Source: Hellea sp.
GTDB lineage: Bacteria > Pseudomonadota > Alphaproteobacteria > Caulobacterales > Maricaulaceae
NCBI GenBank assembly: GCA_023300105.1
Contig: JALZWM010000069.1
Span: forward strand, 1 to 62,008
DNA: 62,008 nucleotides
Direction of reading: 5' to 3'
Below, piece after piece: positions 1-8,745 of the stretch. A model generated the notes under the pieces. The model had not been told where the DNA came from and did no database searches. It saw only the letters and a program-made list of their open reading frames with translations. Both the position numbers and the translations under genes were made by a program. The first letter of the stretch is position 1, and each line of letters opens with the position of its first letter.

Positions 1-137
1 GTTAAGGAAATTAAAGACTGCCAAATTTTCTTAACAGAGTCAAAAGGTTTATGACTAATTTTTAGTTAACGCTCTTTAAATGGCGGTAGAAGCAGACATT
101 ATTGTTCAAAATATCTTTCACCCGCGTTGGAATAGGC

Positions 138-929
138 TTAAATCTCTTTTTTAGGGACTGATTTGGGAACTGTCTGAAGAATATGTGGCCCATCATTACC
201 TAAACGCACCGCGGTAAGCGGCCCGCCGTCATACGTCCCCGTATCAACAGCTATCCTGTTCGGAAGTACCTCAACCGTTTCAACGATTGTATGTCCATGA
301 ACAATAATAAGCGGATGTTGTTTTTTATACGCCATGAATTCATTGCGAATCCAGCGTAAATCTCGAGAGCTTTGCTTTTCGATAGCGACTCTGGGCTTAA
401 TCCCAGCATGTACGCAAAGATAAGGACCAAATTGATGCATATCCTGAAAGCTTTCAATAAATTCAATATGGCGCGGCGGCACTTTTTCCTGAATACGAAA
501 CAGCAAACTATCTGCATTGGTATGAATTTCGCCCAGATTTTTAACACCATAACTACGAACGCAGGACCGACCACCAAATTCGAACCACGACATTAACGCG
601 CTGACAGAGCCGGCCAAGACCTTTAAAAAAACCTCTTCATGGTTTCCCATAATGAAAACAGGCTCCGCATAGCTTGGTTTAAAATTGGATAATAACTCTA
701 TCACCTCATTAGATTTAGGCCCCCTATCCATAAGATCACCTAAGAATATGATTTGTTTTGGGCCTGCCCCTAACATCTTTGCATCAGCTTCTATTAAGTC
801 CAGTAATTCACATAATTCGTCGTAACATCCATGAATATCGCCAATCACATAGGCATGTCCCTCCATGATTGGGTCGGAGTCAGAGCCTTGATTACGCTCT
901 TGATTTTTGTTTTTAAAAATACCGAACAT
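138..929 (-). CDS. Metallophosphoesterase (PP2A/ApaH-like serine/threonine phosphatase fold)
   Basis: Predicted cytoplasmic metal-dependent phosphoesterase of 263 aa. The calcineurin-like signature is complete: GDIHGC at residues 30-35, GDLMDRG at 64-70, GNHE at 95-98, and a late VHGHT histidine motif. These residues bind the di-metal centre in PrpE/ApaH/PP2A-type enzymes. The first 21 residues are polar and absent from most relatives, so the Met at residue 22 (MEGHAYVIGD) is a possible alternative start. The natural substrate (phosphoprotein or dinucleotide polyphosphate) cannot be told from sequence. It is transcribed away from the polysaccharide locus and shares a roughly 210-bp intergenic region with the aminotransferase gene, so it is probably not part of that operon. 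Confidence 0.85.
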   Translation of the reverse strand: MFGIFKNKNQERNQGSDSDPIMEGHAYVIGDIHGCYDELCELLDLIEADAKMLGAGPKQIIFLGDLMDRGPKSNEVIELLSNFKPSYAEPVFIMGNHEEVFLKVLAGSVSALMSWFEFGGRSCVRSYGVKNLGEIHTNADSLLFRIQEKVPPRHIEFIESFQDMHQFGPYLCVHAGIKPRVAIEKQSSRDLRWIRNEFMAYKKQHPLIIVHGHTIVETVEVLPNRIAVDTGTYDGGPLTAVRLGNDGPHILQTVPKSVPKKEI

Positions 930-1141
930 TAAATTCCCGATGTCACATAGCTAACAAATTCAGGTTCCCTTAAACATTAATTACCCGAAAGCCTAGGTTA
1001 AGCTGCACATAGCTTGACAAATATGCTGGAGGATTAAATTTTTAGTCCTAATCGATAACAACATTGTAACTTATCGTAACCTTTATTGGTGTGTAGGGCG
1101 ACGCTCATTGATGTAATTATCATCATTATGAAAGACCTAAC

Positions 1142-2263
1142 ATGCAATTTATAGATCTGAAATCTCAGCAAGATCGTTTAAAACCAGGGCTAGATGCCGC
1201 GATCGAGAAAGTATTGTCGCATGGGCAATATGTTATGGGGCCAGAAGTCGTAGACTTAGAACAAGCATTAGCTAATTTCGCAAATGTCAAATTCGCCCTT
1301 GGCTGCGCCAACGGAACAGACGCCTTAATGCTGGCCTTAATGGCCTTTGGTATTGGCCCTGGGGATGCCGTATTTTGTCCCTCATTTACTTACTCAGCCA
1401 CCGCTGAAAGCATAGCCGTTCTCGGCGCGACGCCGATCTTTGTGGACATTGATCCAACTACTTATAATATGTGCCCAGAGAGCTTAGAACGGACACTTCA
1501 AAAAACAACATCTGACGGCACATTAACCCCTCGCGCCGTCATCATTGTAGATTTATTTGGACAAACCGCGAATTATCCTCTGCTGGCGCCGATTGCTCAA
1601 AAATATAACCTCAAGATAATATCTGATGCCGCTCAAAGTTTTGGGGCAACATTAAATGGGATGCACCCAAGCCACTGGGCAGACATCATGACGACCAGTT
1701 TTTTCCCGGCCAAACCTTTGGGGTGTTACGGGGATGGCGGCGCGGTCTTTACAAATGACCCCGACATAAAAGATATTTTGGATTCCCTACGGGTACACGG
1801 GAGAGGAATAGACAAATATGATAATATTTATATCGGGTTGAATTCGCGCCTAGATACGCTTCAAGCAGCTATTCTGTTAGAGAAAATGAAGATATTCGCG
1901 GATGAGATAGACCAGCGCAACCACATCGCCAATCGCTATGTAAAAGGCTTAATCTCGCAGCACGTTAAAACACCTTCAATAATTCCGGGGGCAATATCGA
2001 CTTGGGCACAATTCACGATAGAAGTTGAAAATCCTGACACTCTTAGTCAGTTTTTAAAAAATTACGGTATCCCAACAGCCCGTTACTATCCAAGGCCAAC
2101 ACATCTTCAAACGGCTTATTTACAATACCCCCGTGACCCAAATGGACTCCAAATTACGGAAACCGTGATGAAGACTGTTATTAGCCTACCTATGCACCCT
2201 TATCTTGATGAAAGCACACAAAACTCAATTATAGAAAAGATAAAGCAAAGCAGCGATATATAG
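1142..2263 (+). CDS. DegT/DnrJ/EryC1 (WbpE-like) nucleotide-sugar aminotransferase
   Basis: PLP-dependent aminotransferase of 373 aa that aminates a keto-sugar nucleotide, here likely a UDP-GlcNAc derivative. The N-terminal FIDLKSQQ, the substrate loop CANGTDALMLAL, DAAQSFGA and the Schiff-base lysine K191 in FFPAKPLGCYGDGGA are typical of the family. Overall it reads closest to WbpE (3-keto-GlcNAcA aminotransferase), but 4-keto-sugar aminotransferases look similar. The next gene is a 4,6-dehydratase, so the pair could make a UDP-4-amino-4,6-dideoxy sugar. The C3 versus C4 specificity is unresolved. It opens the polysaccharide locus. Confidence 0.88.
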   Translation: MQFIDLKSQQDRLKPGLDAAIEKVLSHGQYVMGPEVVDLEQALANFANVKFALGCANGTDALMLALMAFGIGPGDAVFCPSFTYSATAESIAVLGATPIFVDIDPTTYNMCPESLERTLQKTTSDGTLTPRAVIIVDLFGQTANYPLLAPIAQKYNLKIISDAAQSFGATLNGMHPSHWADIMTTSFFPAKPLGCYGDGGAVFTNDPDIKDILDSLRVHGRGIDKYDNIYIGLNSRLDTLQAAILLEKMKIFADEIDQRNHIANRYVKGLISQHVKTPSIIPGAISTWAQFTIEVENPDTLSQFLKNYGIPTARYYPRPTHLQTAYLQYPRDPNGLQITETVMKTVISLPMHPYLDESTQNSIIEKIKQSSDI

Positions 2264-2322
2264 CTGAGTTTTAAATTTGTTATTCTCAACAGAAAACGTT
2301 AAAGCGCCATCCATAACATTAG

Positions 2323-2344
2323 ATAGAGGCTTTTAGGCCTCTAT
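2323..2344 (+). other. Hairpin in the leader of the 4,6-dehydratase gene
   Basis: An 8-bp perfect inverted repeat (ATAGAGGC at 2323-2330 and GCCTCTAT at 2337-2344) encloses a 6-nt loop and ends 15 nt before the ATG at 2360. It has no U-tract, so it is more likely an mRNA structure near the ribosome binding site (GGGGAT) than a terminator. Confidence 0.45.
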
Positions 2345-2359
2345 AGATACGGGGATCTA

Positions 2360-4237
2360 ATGGTAACAAAAGTTGTTAATCTTGTTGATGGTTTAGATCG
2401 CCGCAGCAAATGGGTTATAATGACACTCGTTGATGTCATCATGATAATTTTAGCCTTAACCTCCGCTTTTGCCCTCAGATATGGGGAAATATTTCCGCTT
2501 GAACAAATGCAACGCGCCTGGCCGCTTTTCCCCGTGTTGGCTGGCGCGGGTATGATATACGCATGGATGCTTAAAATTCCGAAAATTAAGCTCCAATCAT
2601 TTGATCTACAAGCAATACAACAGATTGCTTTATGCAGTTTATTATTAGTCTTGACCGCAATGAGCATGAGCTTTCTCTTGCATGTTCCTGCGCCGCGCTC
2701 TGTTCCTATGATTTTCGGGATTATATTTTTTACAGGTGCGCTTTTTTCCAGAGTGAACGGCTTATTACTTTTGCGCCAACTCTACCTGATTGGAAATGAT
2801 AGAACCCCTGTTTTGATATACGGTGCAGGTGAAGCAGGCATACAGTTGGTTTCTGCGTTAAGACAATCAAAACAAGTCAAACCTATCGCCTTTATAGACG
2901 ATAATAAGTTACAGCAGAAATTGATTATTTTTGGGCTTTCTGTTTTTGGGCCAGAAAATCTAGAAAGACTCGTCAAACAAAAAAATATCGAAAGAATTTT
3001 AATTGCTATCCCTTCTTTATCTGACGCAGATAGTAAAAAAATGTCGAAGCAATTAAAACATTTAACATGCGCGATTCAATTCATACCGTCACATATGGAC
3101 ATCATTCATGGGAGTAATATTTTAGATAGCTTCGTTGAAGTTAATCCTGAAGATCTACTTGGGAGAGACAAATTTGATGTTGAGCTTCCAAACATAAATG
3201 CGCCTTATAAATCAAAATCTATTCTTATCTCAGGCGGAGGCGGCTCAATAGGCTCAGAACTTTGTCGTCAGATTATAAAACATGAACCGAGAAAGTTAAT
3301 TATATTTGAGCAATCTGAGCTTGCTTTATATTTGGCGGAGCGAGAATTAAGGCCCGTTGTTGCGAAACTCAACATCACGCTTGTTCCTATCTTAGGCTCC
3401 GTTACGGATTCCACAACCTTGGCCCATATTTTCAAAGAACATGAGGTAGAAGTCGTGTTCCACGCAGCCGCCTATAAACATGTTCCCTTAGTCGAAGCCA
3501 ATGAGCTTGCTGGAATCAAAAACAATGTCATCGGGACATATACGATAGCCCAAGCGGCGTTGAAGGCAAAAATAGAAACATTTGTTTTAATTTCAACCGA
3601 CAAAGCCGTCAGGCCAACGAACATAATGGGGGCCACCAAAAGGCTTGCCGAACTCATCGTTCAAGATTGCGATAAACGTAGCAAAAAAACAAAATTCTCA
3701 ATGGTAAGATTTGGGAATGTTTTAGGGTCTTCTGGGTCTGTCATCCCCCTCTTTAAGGGTCAGATTGCTAAAGGCGGTCCCGTCACACTTACGCATGAAG
3801 ATGTAACGCGTTACTTTATGGCTATATCAGAGGCTGCATATCTCGTTGTCGTTGCCGGAAGCTTTGCTCAAGGCGGAGAAGTCTTCGTACTTGATATGGG
3901 CAAGCCTGTAAAAATTAAGGACCTTGCGCGGCGATTAATCGAAAAAAGCGGGTTTAGTGTAAAAGATGATGAGAACCCGCTAGGCGATATAGAAATATTA
4001 ACGACGGGACTGCGTCCGGGTGAAAAACTTTATGAAGAACTTTTGATCGACGCGGAAACTTTACCGACACCACATCCCAAAATATTGAGAGCAAAAGAGA
4101 AAAGTATAAACAGCCCCGCAACAAGAAATCTCTTGGGTGAGGTCACATCTGCAATCGCCTCAAACGATAGCGCTGAGGTCAGACAGATAGTAAAAAAATG
4201 GGTGGAAGGTTACTCTCCATCTACTCACGATACTTAG
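2360..4237 (+). CDS. Membrane nucleotide-sugar 4,6-dehydratase (WbpM/PglF/CapD family)
   Basis: Inner-membrane dehydratase of 625 aa, the usual length for large WbpM/PglF proteins. It likely converts UDP-GlcNAc to the 4-keto-6-deoxy intermediate. There are about four N-terminal membrane helices (roughly residues 17-130), then a CoA-binding-like Rossmann segment (IYGAGEAG, about 150), then the SDR domain with its NAD(P) loop GGGGSIG at 292-298. The active site is the family's SxxK-type MGATK (M423, K427) preceded by STDKAVRPTN, not the classic Tyr-xxx-Lys. It follows the aminotransferase by about 100 nt on the same strand, and the two together give an amino-deoxy sugar donor. Confidence 0.9.
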   Translation: MVTKVVNLVDGLDRRSKWVIMTLVDVIMIILALTSAFALRYGEIFPLEQMQRAWPLFPVLAGAGMIYAWMLKIPKIKLQSFDLQAIQQIALCSLLLVLTAMSMSFLLHVPAPRSVPMIFGIIFFTGALFSRVNGLLLLRQLYLIGNDRTPVLIYGAGEAGIQLVSALRQSKQVKPIAFIDDNKLQQKLIIFGLSVFGPENLERLVKQKNIERILIAIPSLSDADSKKMSKQLKHLTCAIQFIPSHMDIIHGSNILDSFVEVNPEDLLGRDKFDVELPNINAPYKSKSILISGGGGSIGSELCRQIIKHEPRKLIIFEQSELALYLAERELRPVVAKLNITLVPILGSVTDSTTLAHIFKEHEVEVVFHAAAYKHVPLVEANELAGIKNNVIGTYTIAQAALKAKIETFVLISTDKAVRPTNIMGATKRLAELIVQDCDKRSKKTKFSMVRFGNVLGSSGSVIPLFKGQIAKGGPVTLTHEDVTRYFMAISEAAYLVVVAGSFAQGGEVFVLDMGKPVKIKDLARRLIEKSGFSVKDDENPLGDIEILTTGLRPGEKLYEELLIDAETLPTPHPKILRAKEKSINSPATRNLLGEVTSAIASNDSAEVRQIVKKWVEGYSPSTHDT

Positions 4238-4290
4238 TATATTTAAGCAATATCAAGAGCTAAAAGCTTTCACTCTATCGGCACGAATAA

Positions 4291-4306
4291 TGCTAAATAA
4301 TTAGCA
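4291..4306. terminator. Small hairpin between convergent genes
   Basis: TGCTAA at 4291-4296 pairs with TTAGCA at 4301-4306 across a 4-nt loop, between the convergent 3' ends of the dehydratase and the export lipoprotein gene. The stem is short and AT-rich and lacks a clear U-tract, so this is only a possible bidirectional transcription end. Confidence 0.25.
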
Positions 4307-4318
4307 CAGAAGTGTTAA

Positions 4319-5068
4319 CTACCGGGTTACTGCAAATATAACAGCACTTAACAAAGGAATAGTCTTCACGAAATTTTCGAAAAGTAACTTTCCTTGGTTA
4401 TCTTCAATAAAAATGACATCCCCTGGATATAATTTAGGATCATTACCGCCGTGTAATTGTATAGCCTCCAAATCTAAGACCATAATCCGACGTTCTCCAT
4501 CAAAATCTCTCGATAAAATCGTGCGGGATTTAGCAGCGTATTGTCCCGCTCCGCCAGCTATAGCAATCGCCTCAGACAATCGGATACTTTCAAAAACATC
4601 GAAGGACCCTGGAGATTCAACGGCGCCATCAACAACAATTTTTCCTATGGCTTCAGATTCTTTCTCAACTGAAACACTCGGACTTCTTAAGCAACAAGCC
4701 GCATATTCTTCGCGCAAATGATTTTGTAATTCTGCAACAGTTTTTCCGCTAACTGTAACAAGTCCTATATAGGCAAAATATATTTGCCCATTACTGTCAA
4801 GACTGAACGCGCCCGAAAACTCTTCAAACCCATGCACCGTAACTTTGGCAATATCTCCAACTTTAAAAACATTAGAGAGAGCTTTAGATGAAACATATTT
4901 CGCTTCATCATTAGGTGAAAGGTCAGATTCTAAAAAAGTTTTGACGGATGGCCAGTTTGCATCACTGCCTAAACCATTTGGGTTGGCAGATGCACACCCA
5001 ACCAATAAAGCACTCATGAGACTTAAAGATACGTATTTATATCCTATTTTTGGAAGAGTAGTCTTCAC
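4319..5068 (-). CDS. Wza/GumB-type polysaccharide export lipoprotein
   Basis: Outer-membrane or periplasmic export component of 249 aa. A hydrophobic signal ends in the lipobox LLVGC with the lipidated cysteine at residue 25. A Poly_export domain follows (starting near FKVGDIAKVTVHG), then an SLBB-type segment with VDGAVESPGSFD. The last about 20 residues are hydrophobic, as in Wza-type proteins whose C-terminal helix crosses the outer membrane. At 249 aa it is of the shorter GumB class. It is divergent from the copolymerase/kinase gene it should work with, across a 249-bp region rich in inverted repeats. Confidence 0.88.
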   Translation of the reverse strand: MKTTLPKIGYKYVSLSLMSALLVGCASANPNGLGSDANWPSVKTFLESDLSPNDEAKYVSSKALSNVFKVGDIAKVTVHGFEEFSGAFSLDSNGQIYFAYIGLVTVSGKTVAELQNHLREEYAACCLRSPSVSVEKESEAIGKIVVDGAVESPGSFDVFESIRLSEAIAIAGGAGQYAAKSRTILSRDFDGERRIMVLDLEAIQLHGGNDPKLYPGDVIFIEDNQGKLLFENFVKTIPLLSAVIFAVTR

Positions 5069-5317
5069 TGTAAATTCCTTTATTTAATGGCTAATAAAAC
5101 CATTTTCAGACCCTGCATAAGCTAATATCAGGTTAGACCAATTGAGTAGGCATGAATATTGCGTAGCTGCTACGTTTATACAAGTGAGAAACACAATCAA
5201 CAAGTTCGACTTACAATTATTTGCAGTTATTATCTCTATCCTTGAAGGATAAAGCAAGATATATGCTGCTGCAAATAATCTACTGAGAATTTAAGACTAA
5301 AGGGCACCACATTTATC
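5069..5317. promoter_or_regulatory. Divergent control region of the export lipoprotein and copolymerase genes
   Basis: This 249-bp AT-rich gap separates two divergently transcribed genes whose products should act together. It holds a small palindrome (CGTAGC-T-GCTACG, 5162-5174) and, nearer the copolymerase start, a nested inverted repeat described separately. I could not assign clear -35/-10 boxes by eye. Confidence 0.5.
5216..5279 (+). repeat. Nested inverted repeat in the copolymerase leader
   Basis: The outer arms are an 11-bp perfect inverted repeat: ATTATTTGCAG at 5216-5226 and CTGCAAATAAT at 5269-5279. Between them sits a second perfect one, TATCCTT-G-AAGGATA, at 5237-5251. The structure ends 38 nt before the ATG at 5318. 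It could be a leader RNA fold or a double operator; the sequence does not say which. Confidence 0.55.
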
Positions 5318-7534
5318 ATGGCTTCACAATCGGACATAGACATTTTGAATGTAGACAGCTGGCAATCTCGCAAAATGTTCGATCAAATACCAGAACAGAC
5401 TAATCAGTTAGATTTTGCCAGAGCTCTAAATATTTTAAAAAAATGGTCATGGTTCATCCTATTGTCCATCGTCATTACTCTTGGACTCGCTGCATTAATT
5501 GTCTTTAGACTTGCGCCTGTGTACAGTGCTTCCAGCACCTTGGAAATTAAGCAGCAAGAAAGAAAAATATTTTCAGAATCTGATATAGCTGGCATCGTTG
5601 TTGACGATGAATTTTTCAGCACAATGGTAGAACTCATCAAGAGTAGGACGCTAGCTGAAAGCGTCGTGAATAACTTAAATCTAGCATCAGACCCAGAGTT
5701 CGTATCACAAGATCAAGACCGGTCTCAGCGCATGAAAAGTGCTATTACCAAATTTGTAGATACCCTGCGTGTAAAGCCAATTGGTGCCAGTAGATTAATC
5801 TCAGTAACCTTTGAGCACACCGACCCCAGAACAACGTCTGATGTTGTTAACTCAATATCTGACACGTTCATAAGCAATAACCTTGATCGCAAATTCAACG
5901 CAACCGCATATGCAAGAGAGTTTATTGAGGAACAGCTATCAACGACCAAGAAAACATTAGAAAATTCTGAAAGAGCCTTAGCGCGTTATGCGACAGACAA
6001 CCGCTTAGTGACAGTTCGAGATAATAATGGTGAGGACACTCCAGGCTTACTCACTGCAGATGCCTTGGTCATACTGGACGCGGAATTAATTGGAGCTCGC
6101 ACTAAAAGGTTAGAGAGTGAGAGACGGTATAACTTATCTCAGGAAAACTCAGCCCTTGGAAACCCAAATAATTCTGCCGCGCTTGCAGAGTTAAAAAGGC
6201 AACATTATGAGCTCAATTCAACACTCATTGAGCAAAGCGCAAGATACCTACCTACATTCCCGCCTGTCGTGGATTTGCAAAACCAAGTCGATCTGCTTTC
6301 AGAACAAATAAAAGAAGAAGAAAGCAATCTGGGAAGCTTTGATATTTCAAACCTAAAAACAGAATATGAAATCGCTCTGGCAAAAGAAGCTGATTTACAA
6401 AGTCGTGTGAATTCACTCAAAAATTCAGTCACGAATATTCGTGCTAAAAGTGTTGAATATAACATTCTAAAAAGAGAGGTTCAAACGAACAGTGCTCAAT
6501 ACGATGCATTGTTGCAAAGATTAAAAGACGTCAGTATTTCAGACGACCTCGATTCAGACCTTGTTGTTATAGTTGATAGAGCGCAACCTCCCGTAAAGCC
6601 TATTCGCCCTAAAAAGCTTTTACTCCTATTGTTAGCGGGCGGATTAGGCGGCGTTTTAGGGTTATCCATAGTTGCTCTGATTGAATTGCTAGATGATAAA
6701 ATCAAAAGCCCAGAACAAGTTAAAAATCACGTCACCAAGGTCATCATGGGCGTTACACCTATTGTCAAAAATATCAAAAACAGAGAGGAAATGCTTTTAG
6801 AGTTAACGAACTCTCACTCTTCAATTGCCGAAGCTTATGCCTCTTTCAGAACAAATATACAATTATCAGGCCCTAACGGTGGTCCGCGGATCATACATTT
6901 AACCAGTTCAGAAAGTGGAGAAGGTAAGTCCATATCATCGTTAGGCCTAGCTTTACGTTTCGCGGGCATTGGAGGAAGAACTCTACTCATTGATGCCGAT
7001 TTAAGACTCCCAACATTCAACAGAAATGCAAAAGATAGTATTGGTCTGTCTGGCCTATTGACGACCAACGAACACCCAAAGGATCACATAATAGAGACGC
7101 GTTTTGATAATCTCGATCTTCTCATTAGCGGCTCTAACGTACCCAACCCCTCTGAAATTTTATCCACTTATAAAATGGATGAAATTTTGGAATACGCCCG
7201 TGGGTCGTATGAACATATCATCATTGATTCCCCTCCCGTAATGGGGCTTGCTGATGCTTTAATATTAGGGGCTAAGGCTGATGCTACTATATTAATGATA
7301 AAAAGCGGAGCCATTAGAGTGCCCGTAGCAAAACAAAGCATAGAAAAATTATTAAATAATAATGCCAAAGTGCTAGGCGCCGCAATAACAAGCTATCAGC
7401 CCCCAACAAGAGGGTATTACAGTTACTATAATTATGCTTATGGAGAAAAGTCTAGCAGCTATGGCAAAGGTAAGAGCAGTAACGCAAAGGCAGATCAAGG
7501 CACAACTGCTAAGAAGCCTCTTAACTTGTTATAA
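5318..7534 (+). CDS. Polysaccharide copolymerase with fused tyrosine autokinase (Wzc type)
   Basis: Inner-membrane chain-length regulator and BY-kinase of 738 aa. The order is: first TM helix (about 45-68), Wzz domain, long periplasmic coiled coil (about 170-390), second TM helix with the proline-rich approach PVKPIRPKK (about 420-455), then the cytoplasmic kinase. Kinase motifs are Walker A SESGEGKS (531-538), Walker A' LLIDADLR (559 and 561 are the aspartates) and Walker B IIIDSPP (D637). The tail has a tyrosine cluster (RGYYSYYNYAYGE), the usual autophosphorylation site. Its stop codon overlaps the next ATG (TAATG), implying translational coupling to the TPR protein. Confidence 0.93.
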   Translation: MASQSDIDILNVDSWQSRKMFDQIPEQTNQLDFARALNILKKWSWFILLSIVITLGLAALIVFRLAPVYSASSTLEIKQQERKIFSESDIAGIVVDDEFFSTMVELIKSRTLAESVVNNLNLASDPEFVSQDQDRSQRMKSAITKFVDTLRVKPIGASRLISVTFEHTDPRTTSDVVNSISDTFISNNLDRKFNATAYAREFIEEQLSTTKKTLENSERALARYATDNRLVTVRDNNGEDTPGLLTADALVILDAELIGARTKRLESERRYNLSQENSALGNPNNSAALAELKRQHYELNSTLIEQSARYLPTFPPVVDLQNQVDLLSEQIKEEESNLGSFDISNLKTEYEIALAKEADLQSRVNSLKNSVTNIRAKSVEYNILKREVQTNSAQYDALLQRLKDVSISDDLDSDLVVIVDRAQPPVKPIRPKKLLLLLLAGGLGGVLGLSIVALIELLDDKIKSPEQVKNHVTKVIMGVTPIVKNIKNREEMLLELTNSHSSIAEAYASFRTNIQLSGPNGGPRIIHLTSSESGEGKSISSLGLALRFAGIGGRTLLIDADLRLPTFNRNAKDSIGLSGLLTTNEHPKDHIIETRFDNLDLLISGSNVPNPSEILSTYKMDEILEYARGSYEHIIIDSPPVMGLADALILGAKADATILMIKSGAIRVPVAKQSIEKLLNNNAKVLGAAITSYQPPTRGYYSYYNYAYGEKSSSYGKGKSSNAKADQGTTAKKPLNLL

Positions 7535-8745
7535 TGAGTGTTTTGTACAAAGGCATAATTGCGTCATCAGCAATAGTAGCGGTGTTTTTGACATCAACGT
7601 CCTGCTTTAATAAAATTAAATCAGATAAAGGTTTAACGGCTCGCGCGGAATCTTTTAAGTACTCCAATGATCTCGTCTCCCAGAATTATTACTTATTACA
7701 AAAGCCAGCGGTCGCAATAGAGGCTCAAGAAAAAATTCGTCATAATGCAGAACAAATACTGAGCTTAGCGCCCATAAACGACGCGCCCTTTATACAGCTC
7801 GCATTTCTAGACATACACAAACAGGAATATCAAAATACACGGTCTCTGCTTGATGAAGCACAGCGACGTAACCCAAGAAACAAGCGAGCCCTAAAAGCCC
7901 TCTCTCTCATAAACCTTTACGAAGGGGACGCCGCTAGCTCAGTTGAACATCTTAATACTTTTATTACCCGCAGCAAAGGTGATCAGCTAGCAGAACCACT
8001 CAAACTACTATCTCAAATTTTTAAAACTCCCGACGGTTTTGATGCAATTTCAGCCTTTCTCGCAACAGGCCCAACTTGGGGGAAATCTTTTTTACAAAAT
8101 GAGATAAAAATATCAAATGAAGACGTTATCAAATCTTTAGCGCTCCCATTAAACACCTTTGCGAACTCTAAAATAAATGAAACCAAGTCCACCGATTTAC
8201 AATTAAAATACATTAATCGTCTTTTCAGTCTTGGGTTTCAAGTTGAGGCCTATAACCATTGGCGAGCCCTTCCTATTCATGATGGAATCCCTAATAGAAA
8301 CAGCGTCTTTGATGATAGCTTTTCAGGCCAGTCACTGGATTCAGTTTTTAGTTGGAATACTCGTAACGCCAAAAAATATTTTACTGAAATTGACCGAACT
8401 GATGGCCTATATGCCTCGTTCAATGACATTAAAACGCGTAAATTAACATCCCAAGTTTTGTTTTTATCAAGTAATACGGATTACACGGTTTCTGTTGATT
8501 TTCGGCGAAATTACAAAGACCGCAATGGTTATTTCGCATGGGAAATATCATGCCTTCCGGGGCAAGCTTTGGTGCAAATAAATATAGACGATTCAAATAC
8601 TGATAAAAGTAAGCTATCAGCAGACTTTCAAATTCCGGCTACGGGATGTGACATTCAAGAAGTGAAATTATTAGGTCACTCTGGAAAATACAGAGGCCGT
8701 ATCGCATTGACCACTCAAAGTTTCAAAGTAACGGCTAAAAAATAA
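7534..8745 (+). CDS. TPR-containing envelope protein of the polysaccharide locus
   Basis: 403 aa with no firm family match. An N-terminal hydrophobic segment ends in STSC at about residue 24, which could be a weak lipobox, so the protein is probably periplasmic and membrane-tethered. Residues about 60-160 look like TPR-type helical pairs (SLAPINDAPFIQLAFLDIHK, then EAQRRNPRNKRALKALS). Residues about 255-400 are beta-rich, with alternating polar and hydrophobic strands like a jelly-roll or carbohydrate-binding module. It starts and ends with TAATG stop/start overlaps, so it is translated with the copolymerase and the polymerase. A role in assembly or scaffolding is inferred from context. Confidence 0.6.
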   Translation: MSVLYKGIIASSAIVAVFLTSTSCFNKIKSDKGLTARAESFKYSNDLVSQNYYLLQKPAVAIEAQEKIRHNAEQILSLAPINDAPFIQLAFLDIHKQEYQNTRSLLDEAQRRNPRNKRALKALSLINLYEGDAASSVEHLNTFITRSKGDQLAEPLKLLSQIFKTPDGFDAISAFLATGPTWGKSFLQNEIKISNEDVIKSLALPLNTFANSKINETKSTDLQLKYINRLFSLGFQVEAYNHWRALPIHDGIPNRNSVFDDSFSGQSLDSVFSWNTRNAKKYFTEIDRTDGLYASFNDIKTRKLTSQVLFLSSNTDYTVSVDFRRNYKDRNGYFAWEISCLPGQALVQINIDDSNTDKSKLSADFQIPATGCDIQEVKLLGHSGKYRGRIALTTQSFKVTAKK

